From the NCBI RefSeq assembly GCF_014905175.1, contig NC_057788.1:20802154-20866153 (forward strand): a stretch of DNA of 64,000 bases, written 5' to 3'. The notes below the pieces were generated by a model, which worked only from the letters and a program-made list of their open reading frames with translations, was not told the origin of the DNA and searched no databases. The DNA is from Aphidius gifuensis. Lineage: Eukaryota; Arthropoda; Insecta; Hymenoptera; Braconidae. This document shows, piece after piece, positions 10,350-22,064 of the stretch (within the stretch, counting starts at the first letter, position 1; each line of letters opens with the position of its first letter). Position numbers and translations under genes: made by a program.

Positions 10350-10760
10350 AAATCAAATACAAACTTCGAACCTGATAATGTTGGAAACCTAATTAATCAC
10401 TAACTAATTTTACTGGTTGATAATTGTTGTTGATCAATCATTGGACTTCATCACAACAAAAGTTTTTTATAAAAAATATTGAAATAATTTGACTATATCA
10501 AAATGTTAATTATTTATTTATTACAGTTAGGTGATGTGGCATAAATATTAAACAATAATAATCTACAAAAATGTAAATAACTTATTTCATGTGAGAATAA
10601 AAATATGAAAAACAATAATCTAGTTTTGTAAATAATCAAATATACAGTTGTAGTCAATTAAAATGCCTAATTATATAATTCATCTATTCATGATTTCCAT
10701 GAAAACTGTCGCGCCACTCTCGGACCTCCGGCCAGTTTCTCTCCTCACCGTGGAAGTCTA
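10350..10760 (+). repeat. Spacer between units 3 and 4
   Basis: Shared 3' flank, then the shared upstream block (GTTAGGTGATGTGGCATAAA at about 10528) and the GC-richer promoter-distal words GAAAACTGTCGCGCCACTCT at about 10700. No other gene is seen. Confidence 0.65.
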
Positions 10761-10772
10761 CAAAACTTCTAA

Positions 10773-10778
10773 TATAAA
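10773..10778 (+). promoter_or_regulatory. TATA box of unit 4
   Basis: TATAAA lies 126 bp before the ATG, longer than the usual 95-100. The leader carries an extra segment (about 10791-10832, including CACGTGTGTGG) not present in other units. Confidence 0.55.
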
Positions 10779-10898
10779 AACGATAAAAACATATCAGTTC
10801 CACGTGTGTGGTATTATCTTGTATGGCATTTGATTGTAAACATTGTAAATACAACAATCAGAAACGACATAACGTAAGAGAACAAGTTTATTAAAAAA

Positions 10899-12540
10899 AT
10901 GGCACAATTGGATAAACATGAGCTTGAGAAAACTGATCAACAATTGTTTACTGATTCATTTAATTTTTGTTGGGAACTTTTGAAAAAAAAAGAATATTAT
11001 CTGAGTGAACGTGAGACCAACCTATATTCAAGGTTGTCATCAAATTATGGTCAAGACATGTATGATGCCATGATGATAATTATGAACAAAATTGTAAAAT
11101 CCAATAAACACGAAATTGCAGTTAAAAAATCAAAAGTTGGATTAATAAAAAATGTAGCACCAGAAGCCACTTGTGACTCAGGTTATGATAATAATTATGA
11201 TCAATTTAATCAACAACAACAACAACAACAACAAGCTGACAAAGTGAACATTGACAAGAGTGATGACAAGATTATAGTAAAAAGAAGAAAAATATCAGTT
11301 GATAAAATTCACTTCAAGGAAATGTTTAAAGCAGGTATATTATAATGTATAAATGTTGTTAAGATTTTTATTAAATTGTATATTTACTAAATTTATTTTC
11401 TTTTTAGATAACGATAAAAATAACTTTGATGATTCAAGTAAGGCTGGAAATATACAAATTGCTTCTTCTAATGAAAACTCAATTGACAAATTACATATGC
11501 TTGATTTTATTAAAAAGGAAGAAGAATTATTTACAGAACAAAGTATAACCATTAAAGATGAATTGTTGTCAATTACAGATGACTCACTTGATGCTGATGA
11601 AATAAATAATTCTCACGATCACTCAATTGGACTAAAAATAGAGTCAAATAAAATTTCCAATTTATTTAAAAATAATCATCAAAGTTGTTCGAATGAAGTC
11701 ATTGAAAATGTTGAACATCAAAGAAACACAAGAATTCGTACTGGATCACTTGCTCCTAAAAAATATAGTTTTTATACAGAAGAGGATGATGATCTAAGTT
11801 CTACCACAGACAAAAATGACCTCGATGATGATGATGATAATGGTAATGTTAGTGTTGATGCTGATGACGATGCTGATGACGATGGTGATGATGATGATGA
11901 TGATGATAAAAGCTTGAATCGAAATAAAAACCGTGAAAGTGAAATTAAAATAACTAGTGAAATTTCTTTTGAAGTAAAAACACGTGTAGTTGAATTGGCA
12001 ACAGAAAATCCAACATGGTCATTAAATATGTTGAGAAAACACAGTGGATGTAAAAATATTGATGGCCGCCGTCAAATTGAAGTGTGGGAAGAACATATTG
12101 AACAAGGAGGATCTTATCGTGAAAGAATGATTTTTTTAAATAACTGCGTTATGAATAAGTGCATTGAAAACAAAAAAAAAGGAGAAATAATTACAAATAA
12201 AAAAATTCAAACATGGGGACTTGAAGCCAAAAAAATATTTAAACCGATACAATTTTCTGCAAGTAATAGCTGGTTACGGATGTTTAAGAAAAACCATGAA
12301 ATTACTGGTAAACCATATAATCTAAAAATAAATTGTAACTTGCAGAAAAAAAAATCATCTTCTTACTTAAGAGTTTCGGTTCCCTATGATATTAAAGTTA
12401 GAGTTGTTAATCTTGCAAATAAAAATCCACGTTGGAGTCTGAAAATGCTGAGAGAAGGAAGTGGTTGTAAAAATCTTGAAACTATGAATCAACTCAACTA
12501 TTGGAAAAAAGTCGTTAGAAATTCCAATAAGAACAGCTGA
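10899..12540 (+). CDS. Array unit 4: three-HTH CENP-B/Tc5-like DNA-binding protein, intact
   Basis: Exons 10899-11334 and 11408-12540 give 522 residues; the intron is 73 nt, the longest in the array. The N-terminal domain spans about 1-75 with a short Gln run after it. The KRRK basic patch comes just before the splice. IKDE is at 194-197 and the acidic segment at 285-313. HTH1 (SFEVKTRVVELATENPTWSL) is at about 331-379, the CENP-B-type HTH at 388-448 (WGLEAKKIFKPIQFSA, WLRMFKKNHEITGK) and HTH2 at 470-517. The protein stops at SNKNS, a little earlier than others, because a small change creates TGA; the sequence behind it still resembles the usual SLSTG end. The usual WV in the CENP-B helix is CV here. 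AATAAA is at 12803. Its 3' flank is duplicated behind unit 16. Confidence 0.85.
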
Positions 12541-13600
12541 GCCTCTAGTCTTTCCACTGGAAAAAATGAATTCTTCAGTACAATATGAATGTGATGATGA
12601 AGATAAAAATACAAATTTAAGTGGAGACAGAAGAAAACGAGGGCAAATTTCGGAGCTGATCATGTTAGTATTATTCACAAATTTTTTTCAATGGCTGGAT
12701 CAATCATTTTAAAGTTTTTTTTTTTTTGTCAATGATCGTTGATCAATCATAACATTTCATCACAACAAAAGTAACATATTCTATTTACCTAATACTTTTA
12801 TGAATAAATGTTTCAATAATTATTATTAATAAATTTATATAATTTGTAAAACAATTGTTTTGACTATTTTATTTTGACATGTATTTTTTATTTATCAATT
12901 ATACTCTTATTAGTTATGATCTATGATTTATAGACTATGAATTATGATTCTTATTGTTAGCACATCTAACTAAAATAAAATATATCAGCTGTTTAAAATT
13001 TATAACAATTAATATAATTAACAACTTGGATATTATGTTTAATTCAAGTATGATGATGTTGGACATTTAAGATTTTCTTGATTGTCGTCAATGACTCATC
13101 ATCATTGTCCTTAGAATCTATAAAATTTCGATCAATAATTTTAGCAACAGTAAATGTGAAAAACAAAATTATTATTAAATTTAAAAAATGATAAATATAT
13201 CCTGGTTTTTTATGAAAAAATGTAAATAATAATGAATATTTATACAAGTGTAAAATATAATTTAAAAAGTATTCGAAGTTTTGCTGGCAAGTAATATTTT
13301 GAAAAAAGTGCAGATGAAGGTTCAGATAGTATTGGAGATGATTTAGACGATATTAAGTTTGTGTGATTTATTTGGAACATTAACAAATACATTCTTAAAA
13401 ATACTACACATGAATTTATTTTTTAATATAATTTTTTTTATGCAGTTTTTTTAATTTTTTTTTTTATATATTTTCTAAAATTAATTTAAAAAAATTAAAA
13501 AAATATTTTAAATTGATTGTTTTGTAAACGTCATAAGAACATGATGAACTGGGCAAGATTTGACAATGTGTTCTTTTTCAATGGAGATTGTGATTATTAC
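12541..13600 (+). repeat. Spacer behind unit 4, duplicated behind unit 16
   Basis: About 1 kb matches 57338-58690, including GGCTGGATCAATCATTTTAA, TGATGATGTTGGACATTTAA and TCTTTTTCAATGGAGAT. A short reading ending SIGDDLDDIKFV before TGA (about 13310-13367) recurs at 52592 and 58410. No complete gene is seen. Confidence 0.7.
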
Positions 13601-14001
13601 CAGAGCTGGGAAGTTCGTCTGTTATTTCAGCTTGCCGTAAATACCATGGCAACATGGTGAAATATAGTTTAAAAAAAAGACGATCTGAACCTCGTACATG
13701 GAAAAAATGGCCTCAAAAAATGGCCTTATTTTTTTTCGGCTTCTTAAAAATGGCTTTATGTTTTTGGCCATTTTTTGAGGCCATTTTTAAGAGGCCAAAA
13801 AAAATAAGGCCATTTTTTAAGGCCATTTTTAAGAGGCCAAAAATATAAGGCCATTTTTAAGGGCCAAAAAAAATAAGGCCATTTTAAAGGGCCATTTTTT
13901 CCATGTACGAGGTTCAGATCGTCTTTTTTTTAAACTATATTTCACCATGTTGCCATGGTATTTACGGCAAGCCGAAATAACAGACGAACTTCCCGGCTCT
14001 G
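13601..14001. mobile_element. hAT-type foldback element, 401 bp (CAGAGCTGGG family)
   Basis: Ends CAGAGCTGGGAAGTTCGTC / GACGAACTTCCCGGCTCTG are flanked by the perfect 8-bp duplication ATTATTAC (13593-13600, 14002-14009). Long inverted arms are separated by repeats of AAAATGGCC / GGCCATTTTT. No coding capacity. The terminal sequence is shared with the elements at 42882 and 59975. Confidence 0.9.
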
Positions 14002-14079
14002 ATTATTACGTATCGAAATTTCAATTGTAATAATTAGATATCTTTTTATTGTTTTTTTAATCTATATTTGAATTTTTTT

Positions 14080-14297
14080 CCCTGGTGAAAATTATTTCTC
14101 TGTAAAATTCCGGAAAGCTCCGTATCGCTCCCGAATTGGCTCATTAAAATCTTTTGGTCGTTTATTTTCCTTCATTTTACACAGTAATTCGAGTATTTTG
14201 GAATTGCTACGGATTTCTCGTATTTTTCCAAATTTTTTCGAAGTGATCCAATTCTGGAATAATCCGGAGCAATTTCGGAGAAATATTTCCACCAGGG
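14080..14297. mobile_element. CCCTGGTGG foldback element (copy b)
   Basis: Inverted ends CCCTGGTGAAAATTATTTC and GAAATATTTCCACCAGGG; interior closely matches the element at 58691-58887. Flanks also match, so the pair probably arose by duplication of the whole spacer and not by two insertions. Confidence 0.7.
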
Positions 14298-14813
14298 TTT
14301 GAAAACGAAAATCATAGGGGGTAAGAGTCTGCCGTTGCTACATAATATCTATATATTATAATTTCGAATATGATTCCGATAATCTGAACTGGATTTATAA
14401 TATTTTCGTACCATTTTATTTCAACTTAATTTTTAAGGCTCGTATCTTTTTGTCAACAAACAAATATTCATCTGTGAAACAATTGTCTTGAATATACATG
14501 TTGATTCTTATAAGTATTCTTCTACATTCATTAATTATTATGCTATTATTGATTCTTATTGTCTTTAATATTTCAAAATTCGAAGAATGATAAATATACT
14601 TACTTATCTGTTTTTTATAAAAAAAATTAAAATAATTTAACTGCATCAAAATATGTAAATTATTTTTTATTAGTGTTATTTAATGTGGCACAAATATTGA
14701 GAAATAATAATTTTTTTTATAATTAAATGTACGATTGTTGTGGTCAAATGAAAATACGTAATTATATCTCTGTTCATGGTTTTCATGAAAATCTTCGCGG
14801 CATTCTCTTGCCG
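14298..14813 (+). repeat. Spacer before unit 5
   Basis: AT-rich. From about 14640 it carries the conserved upstream block of the units (TTTAATGTGGCACAAATATT, CTTCGCGGCATTCTCTTGCC). No gene is seen. Confidence 0.6.
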
Positions 14814-14821
14814 GTTTCTCC

Positions 14822-15120
14822 CACTGAAATATAATAAAACTGGAAGCCGAACTTCGTGTCTCCAAGAGAGAAACTCAATGGTTGGCCTGTTGTCCTTGTC
14901 GGTACAGTCACGTCAACTATAATTGGTTGAGACTACTGAAATATAATGTAACTTTTATACCGTGTAGTACTAGTTTGTTTTGACGTTGACTGTACAAGAT
15001 TTAATGTGCGCATGCGTGAGTGAGAGGGAATGCCAACCAATATATTGCTATCTCTGGCGACACTCCGTGCATTGGCTATAAGCATAGGAGTTCACCTTCC
15101 AGTTTTATTATATTTCAGTG
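14822..15120. mobile_element. hAT-type MITE in the promoter of unit 5, 299 bp
   Basis: Perfect 25-bp inverted ends at 14822-14846 and 15096-15120, starting CACTGAAATATAATAAAACT. The 8-bp duplication GTTTCTCC lies at 14814-14821 and 15121-15128. The near-identical flank of unit 3 has a single GTTTCTCC at 8231-8238, which is the empty site. The interior has no long open frame. It sits about 75 bp upstream of the TATA box of unit 5. Confidence 0.93.
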
Positions 15121-15196
15121 GTTTCTCCACATTGCTCCATATCAGCTGATTATTAGTTCCAACTTTTAAGTGTTTTATTATTAAAAATCTTTCAAG

Positions 15197-15202
15197 TATA
15201 AA
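15197..15202 (+). promoter_or_regulatory. TATA box of unit 5
   Basis: TATAAA in the context TTTCAAGTATAAAACAACA, 99 bp before the ATG. The upstream conserved GC-richer block is pushed away by the 299-bp element. Confidence 0.7.
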
Positions 15203-15295
15203 ACAACAATAAAAACATTGTAAACTTTGCGAATACAACAATCAAAAACCACAAAGATTAAAAAAACAAATTTGAAAAATATATTCATTATTAAG

Positions 15296-16867
15296 ATGGA
15301 AGAATTTGATAAACATCAGTTTAAGAAAATTGATCAACAATTGTTTACTGAGTCATTTAATGCTTGTTGGGAACTTTTAAAAAGTAAAGAATATTATCTC
15401 TGTCAACGTGAAACCAATATATTTTCAAAGATGTCATTAAATTATGGTCATGACATGTTTGAGGCCATGGTGATATTTATGAAGAAAATTATAATATCCA
15501 ATAAACATAAAGCTGTCATTAAAAAATCAAAAGTTGCATCAATAAAAATTGTAACAGCAGAAACATCTCGTAACTTAGGTTATGGTGATAATTATAATCA
15601 ACAACAACAAGTTGACAAAGTGAACATTGACATCAACAACAGTCAAAACAAAATGATATCAAAAAAAAGAAAAATACCAGTTGATAAATTTCATTCCAAG
15701 AAGAGGTTCAAAGCAGGTATATTTTCAATGCTTTTAAGACTTTTGTTAAATATTGTAATTTGATTTAATTCATTCTATTTTTCAGATAACAAAAAAAATA
15801 TCTGTGATGATCCAAGTTATGCTCAAAATATACAAATTGCTTCTTCAAATGAAAACTTAGTTGAAAAATTATATATGATTAATTTGATTGAAAAGGAAAA
15901 AAAATTATTTACAGAACAAAGTATAACCATTAAAGATGAAATGTTGTCAATTACGGATGATTCAATTGATGTCGACAAAATGAATAACTCGAACGATCAC
16001 TCCATTGGACTAGAGATAAAGTCAAATGAAATTTCCAATTTATTCAATGGTAATAATCAAAGTTGCTCGAATAAAGTCATTGACAATCTTGATCATCAAA
16101 AAAACACAAGAATTAGTACTGGATCACTTGCTCGTAAAAAATATAGTGTTTATACAGGAGAAGATGATGAACTAAGCTCTACTACAGACGACAATTACTC
16201 TGATGATGATGATGTGAATTGCTTAAATCAAAATGAAAATCTTGAAGATAAAATCAAAATAATTGACGATATCTCTTTCGAAGAAAAAACACGTGTAGTT
16301 AAATTGGCCAGCGAAAATCCAAGTTGGTCATTAGACTCGTTGAGAGAACACAGTGGATGTAAAAGTGTTAGGGACCGCCGTCAAGTTGAAGGGTGGAAAA
16401 AACAGATTGAACAAGGAGGATCTCCTCGTGAAAAATATAACTTTGTTAATGACTGGGTTTTAAATAAGTGCATTGAGGCTCAAAAGAAAGGAGAAGTACT
16501 TAGAAACAAAAAAATTAGAAAATGGGGACTTGAAGCAAAAAAAATATTTAACCCTATAAAATTTTCAGCAGGTCCTTACTGGCTAACAATGTTCAAAAAA
16601 AACTATGAAATAACTGGTAAACCAAATAATCTAAGGATTGATTGTAATTCTCTAAGAAAGGAATCATTTACTTTCTCGAAAATTTTCGTTCCCCATGAAA
16701 TAAAAGCTAAAATTGTTAATCTTGCAAACGAAAATCCTCATTGGAATTTAAAAATGCTAAGAGAGCAAAGTGGTTGTAATAATCTTGAAACTATGAATCA
16801 ACTTTACCGTTGGAAAAGAGTTGTTAGAAATTTAAATAATAAAAGAGCTACTTGTCTTTCCACATAA
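15296..16867 (+). CDS. Array unit 5: three-HTH CENP-B/Tc5-like DNA-binding protein, intact
   Basis: Exons 15296-15716 and 15786-16867 give 500 residues. An in-frame ATG exists at 15281 or further upstream only in the leader, so the conserved MEEFDKHQ start is preferred. N-terminal domain 1-75, very short Gln run (QQQQ), KKRK near 122-126. IKDE is in the linker at about 189. The acidic stretch is short. HTH1 is at 303-352, the CENP-B-type HTH at 360-420 (KWGLEAKKIFNPIKFSAG, then WLTMFKKNYEITGK) and HTH2 at 442-489. The end RATCLST is a few residues short of SLSTG. The N-terminal exon is nearly identical to unit 3's. Read into the intron, the frame runs 17 codons past the donor before a stop, longer than in most units. 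Confidence 0.85.
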
Positions 16868-17064
16868 AAAATTTAATTCTACTTAGTACAATACGAATAT
16901 AATATCATATGATAAAGATAAAAATACAAGTTTAAGTGGAGACAAAGCAAACGAGGGCAGATTTGAATATTAAATAGCTGACGACGTTGGAAAATTAATA
17001 ACTTACCAATCATTTTTACTGGTTGATAATGATCGTTGAGCATTGAACTGTGGAGTATGGACAC

Positions 17065-17720
17065 TTCAATCTGTTGATTTTTTTCTTATTACTCTTGACA
17101 CTGATGACCGTGAATAACTTTTAATACTTTTATTTTTTTCTCTACATTTTCTATTCAAATTATCCTCACTTTTAGCACGTTTATTTATTATTTTTTTTTT
17201 TTTGATTGCATATGTCTTTTTTTAATCCAAGCTCATTGATCAAGTGATTTACCAGAATTACCAATTTCTTCAGTTGATATAGAATCAAGATGATTCAATG
17301 AACGAATTAATCCTGGTAGTTGAATAGCTTTTTCATAAGTTGGTGGTCCAATTATTTCAGCAGGATGAATTCCTGGCTGATGTTCTTGATGTTTTGATTC
17401 AATTTCTAATTTTTATTAATTAATTCAAATAATAATTATTACATTTTTCACCTGATAAATCAAGACCAGTTAAAAATTGAATATTTAAAAAACTTTTATT
17501 TGTTAATTTAATTTTTTTATTATTTTTCAAATTTAATACTCTCAATGTAATAGATTCTAAACTATTATCAAATATTGGATATGTTATCAATTGAATTCAT
17601 CGATAAACCAAATTATTTTCTAATCATATATAGTTCCATAAAATGTCTTTGAATTATTGTGATCCAGGCCAATACCATCAAGTGATAAATTAATTAAAAT
17701 TTTATTTTTTGAAAATATAT
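17065..17720 (-). pseudogene. LRR membrane-protein remnant with its C-terminus
   Basis: On the minus strand, about 17593-17452 reads as leucine-rich repeats (ESITLRVLNLKNNKKIKL, FLNIQFLTGLDLSG) and ends at a plausible donor TTATCAG|GTGAAA. About 17400-17065 encodes a charged tail (HPAEIIGPPTYEKAIQLPG, then SVSRVIRKKSTD) ending in TGA at 17067-17065. In-frame stops (LDQ then TGA; VYR then TGA) show decay. It is the same gene as the remnants at 3057-4640, 20895-21185 and 38345-38455. It is probably a neighbour gene copied together with array units. It lies just behind unit 5, in opposite orientation. Confidence 0.6.
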
Positions 17721-18043
17721 TATCTATGATAAATATCTATATCTGTTTGGAATAAAACAAATTTAAATAATTTGACTGTATCAAAAAGTTAATTATTTTT
17801 CTATTACGGTTATGTGATACGTAAATATTAAAAAATAATTGTTTAGCAAAAATGTAAAAAACTAACTTTATGTAAAACTAAAAATATAAAAAAATACAAT
17901 CTAATTTTTTAAATAATTAAATGTACAATTGTTGTGGTCGAATAGAAATACTTTTAAAAAATTAACAATATAATAAATTTTTAAAGTAATTGTGTCACAA
18001 AATGAATAGACAGTAGTTAAAGAAAATAGAGCTGTTAAATATA

Positions 18044-18714
18044 GAACGCGGCTATTTGCACCATTTTGTGATTTTAACGTGACTTTAAGGTGAGTTTACC
18101 GTGACTTTAAGGTAAATTTACCGTGGTTTTTAGGGTGGTTCAGAGAGCAAGTGTCCCTAGATTTTTTAACGAGTGTTTAATGGGGTTTTAACGGGTGTTT
18201 AACTGGTGTCTGACAAGTGACAGCATTTTAACGGGGTTTTAAAAAATGTAGATAAGGGAAAAATTAAGCTGGTAAAATTATGTAGATATTGTGTGTTTGG
18301 CTATAATTAAGACTAAGTAAAAGATGTAGCTAAGTAAAATGTCTAGCTAAGTAAAATATTTAGCTAAGTAAAAAATTAAGCTGGTAAAATTATATAGATA
18401 TTGTGTGTTTGGCTATAATTGAGACTAAGTGAAAGATATAGCTAAGTAAAGTATTTAGCTAAGTAAAAAATTTAATTTAGATGTAGGGGCGAAGAAAAAG
18501 ATGTAAATGAGGGAAAAATTAAATTTAAAAGTATAATTATAATTTCAAAAATTTTTTCAAACACCCGTGAAAACCCCATTAAACACCCGTTAAAAAATCT
18601 AGGGACACTTGCTTTCTGAATCACCCTAAAACCACGGTAAACTCACCTTAAAGTCACGGTAAACTTACCTTAAAGTCACGTTAAAATCACAAAATGGTGC
18701 AAATAGCTTCATTC
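18044..18714. mobile_element. Mutator-like foldback element, 671 bp
   Basis: Long inverted arms start GAACGCGGCTATTTGCACC and end GGTGCAAATAGCTTCATTC. They are flanked by the 9-bp duplication TTAAATATA (18035-18043 and 18715-18723). Arms of about 170 bp contain repeated ACTTTAAGGT words. The middle has tandem AGCTAAGTAAAAT repeats (about 18295-18480). Long arms and a 9-bp duplication suit a Mutator-like (MULE) MITE. There is no transposase frame. Confidence 0.75.
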
Positions 18715-18924
18715 TTAAATATAATAAACATACAAATATAATATATAATTTGTTATGTAATGAATAACACCGATAGTTATGGATTTAATGATATAATCAT
18801 AATATGGATAGTTTCAATAATACTTAATCTGTGTTTATGGTTTACATGAAAACTGTTGCGACACTCTCTGTCCGGTTTCTCCTTAATAGTTTTATGTGTT
18901 TTCATTGATTAAAAAACCTTCAAG

Positions 18925-18930
18925 TATAAA
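18925..18930 (+). promoter_or_regulatory. TATA box of unit 6
   Basis: TATAAA in CCTTCAAGTATAAAACAACA, 95 bp upstream of the mutated start codon of unit 6. The promoter looks intact although the gene is broken. Confidence 0.55.
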
Positions 18931-19019
18931 ACAACAATAAAAACATTGAAAGGATTAAAATACAACAATCGAAAACTGGATAGATTTATGGATTACAAAA
19001 ACAATACATCATAAATAAG

Positions 19020-20626
19020 ATAGAACAAATTAAAAAACATCAGTTTAAGAAAATTGATCAACAATTGTTTACTGACTCATTTAATGCTTGTTGGGAACTT
19101 TTAAAAAAAAAAGAATATTATCTCAGTGAACGTGAGATCAATATATTTTCAAAGAAGTCATTGTATTATGGTCATGACATGTTTGAGGCCATGGTGATAT
19201 TTATGGAGGACATTATAAAATCCAATAACGACGAAGTAGCCATTGAAAAATCCCAAGTTGGATCGATAAAAATTGTAACAACAGAAGCCACTCGTAATTC
19301 AGGTTATGGTGATAATTATGATCAATTAAATCAACAACAACAAGTTGACAAAGTGAACATTGACATCAACAACAGTCAAGACAAAATGATATCAAAAAAA
19401 AAAAAAACACCAGTTGATAAAATTCATTCCAAGAAGAGGTTCAAAGCAGGTATATTTTGAATGTTTTTAAGATTTTTATTTAATTGTAATTTGATTTAAT
19501 TCATTTTATTTTTCAGATAATAAAAAAAATAACAGTGATGATTCAAGTAATGCTAAAAATATACAACTTACTTCTTCAAATGAAAACTCAATTGAAAAAT
19601 TACATATGATTGATTTTATTGAAAAGGAAGAACAGTTTTTTGCAGAACAAAATATAACAATCAACGATGAAATGTTGCCAGTTACTGATTCAATTGATGT
19701 TGATAAAATAAATAACTCGAATGATCACTCAATTGGACTAGAAATCAAGCCAAATGAAATTTCCAATTCTCTTGAATCAAATTTTTTTGAAAGTAATAAT
19801 CAAAATCGCTCGAATAGTCATTAAAAATGTTGAATATCAAAGAAACACAAGAATTCGTACTGGATCACTTGCTCGTAAAAAATATAGTGTTTATACAGAA
19901 GAAGATGATAAACTAAGCTGTACTGCAGACGAAAATGGCCTTGATGATGTTGATGATGATTATGTGAATTGCCTAAATCAAAATGAAAATCTTGAAGATA
20001 AAATTAAAATAATTGACGGTATCTCTTTCGAAGAAAAAACACCTGTAATCAAATTGGCAATAGAAAATCCAACTTGGTCATTAAATATGTTGAGAGAACA
20101 CAGTGGATGTGAAGATATTATTGAACGCCGTCAAGTTGAAGCGTGGAAAAAACAGGTTGAACGAGGAGGATCTTCTCGTGAAAAAATGAATCTTGTAAAT
20201 AACTGGGTTATAAATAATTGCATTGGGAACAAGAAAAAAGGAGAAGTTATTACAAATAAAAAAATTAGAACATGGGGACTTGAAGCCAAAAAAATATTTG
20301 AACCTGAAAATTTTTTAGCAGGTCCTTACTGGTTAAGAATGTTTAAAAAAAACCATGAAATTACTGGTAAACCAAATAATTTAAAAATTAATCGCAACTT
20401 GCAAACAAAAAAATCATTTTCATACTCGAAAATTTTCGTTCCCCATAAAATAAAAGCTAAAGTTGTCAATCTTGCAAATGAAAATCCACATTGGAGTTTA
20501 AAAATGTTAAGAAAACAAAGTGGTTGTAATAATCTTGAAACTATGAATCAACTTTACCGTTGGAGAAAAGTTGTTAGAAATTTCAATAAGAAAAAAGCCA
20601 CTAGTCTTTCCACTGGAAAAGTTTAA
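19020..20626 (+). pseudogene. Array unit 6: start-codon loss and frameshift
   Basis: The usual ATGGAACAA is ATAGAACAA at 19020, and no in-frame ATG replaces it before a stop upstream. Exon 1 (to 19449) and the 67-nt intron are otherwise normal. Exon 2 starts at 19517. A 2-nt deletion (AATAAAGTC to AATAGTC, about 19816) shifts the frame, stopping at 19824. The remaining frame runs uninterrupted to 20626 with HTH1, the CENP-B domain (WLRMFKKNHEITGK) and HTH2 all preserved. HTH1 reads SFEEKTPVIKLAIENPTWSL, with Pro where others have Arg. Only two lesions were seen, so inactivation looks recent. Confidence 0.85.
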
Positions 20627-20894
20627 TTCTTCAGTGCAATATGAATATGATGATGAACATAAAAATACAAGTTCAAGTGGAGACAGAGCAAATGAGGGGA
20701 AATTTATTAACAACACATTCGATTAAAATAAAATATATAACTCTTTGAAATTAATAACAATTAATACATAAACAATTCGGATATCATTTTCGATCAAAGT
20801 ATGGTGGTGTTGGACATTTACATTTTTTCTTATTATCGTCGTCATCGTCATATGCCATTGACGAATGTTAATAATAAATTTATTATTAACATTC

Positions 20895-21185
20895 ATAGCT
20901 TTTTCATAAATTGGTGGTCCAATTATTTTAGCAAGATGAATTCCTGGCTGATGTTCCTGACGTTTTTATTTAATTTCTATAAATTTTTATTAATTAATTT
21001 AAATAATAATTATGACTTGATGTCATTTCATAAAATGAGCTTGAATTATTGTGATCCAGGCCAATACCAACAAGTGATAAATTAATTAACATTTTATTTC
21101 TTTAAAATATATTATCTGGTAGAAATCTAATTGAACTTTTTGATATTGCTTGTGAGAACCATAACGACCAGGTCTATTTAAATTA
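20895..21185 (-). pseudogene. LRR-gene fragment behind unit 6
   Basis: Minus-strand reading gives GRYGSHKQYQKVQLDFYQ and LINLSLVGIGLDH, matching the 17640-17700 part of the other LRR remnant, followed by the GIHPAEI-like segment near 20940. Frame breaks and missing pieces mark it as a relic. Confidence 0.45.
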
Positions 21186-22064
21186 CAACCTGATGCATCA
21201 AGTTTTTTTAATTTTTCATGTCTCTATGTATCTTTTATTGAATGAAAATAATTATTATACACGGAAAAAAATTTACACGAAATTTTACTACGGTCCCACA
21301 GTATTCAAGAAACATCGGTCAACTAATACATTTTTTACATTAAATATTACGAAAAAAAACAATGTTGTAATTAAAAAATTGCAATGGACCATAGCAATAT
21401 TTGAGATTTCGATTTTTTACTTTGTATAAAATAAAAACTGCAACGTAACATGGAATCTTTACAAATTTAAATTCAAAAAATTATTATGCTTCTTTTCTAA
21501 TACTACAATGTACCATAGTAATTTTTATAGGTTTTTATTTTTGCTTGAGCACAGCGTCGAACTTGCTGTGCATATTGTAGATTTTACGATAGTTATGTTA
21601 AAAAAATTCGAATGTCTTCATCTAAAAATTACAATGCACCATAGCAATTCTTTATCTACTACTTGCCGCGATGCTCGTTGTTACCGACTGCAGTATTCAA
21701 AAGCCTATGTTAATATGGGCTCAGCGAAAATTCTAATGGGCCATAGTAAAAAAATTAAATTACTGCGCGGCCGTTATTCTGCGCATTGGAAATTCCAGAT
21801 GATTTTTAGCTTCGTCTGCCTTTGTCGATAATCGATTCTTTCTATCAGACGTGCACAGACATGAAATAAATTTTAACGGCGAAACGTGTAATGTGTTTTA
21901 TTCAAAGTCAGCCAGTGTTACTTTTATTGAAGTTATCAAGCGATTTTAAAAATATATTTTCTTTAATTTACAAGTGAAATTTTAATTTTATTTAAAAAAA
22001 AATATAAATAATATTCCTATAGAATACCGTAATATGATTGATAAAAAGTTAATAATATATTATT

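Noticed and set aside
15227..15295. Upstream in-frame ATG for unit 5, adding 23 residues
   Set aside because: It falls in the conserved non-coding leader; other units have stops or shifts there, and all share the MEEF/MEQF start.
21508..21831. 107-codon open frame in the ACACGGA element
   Set aside because: Lies over the CCATAGYAA words and has no recognisable domain; not supported as a gene.
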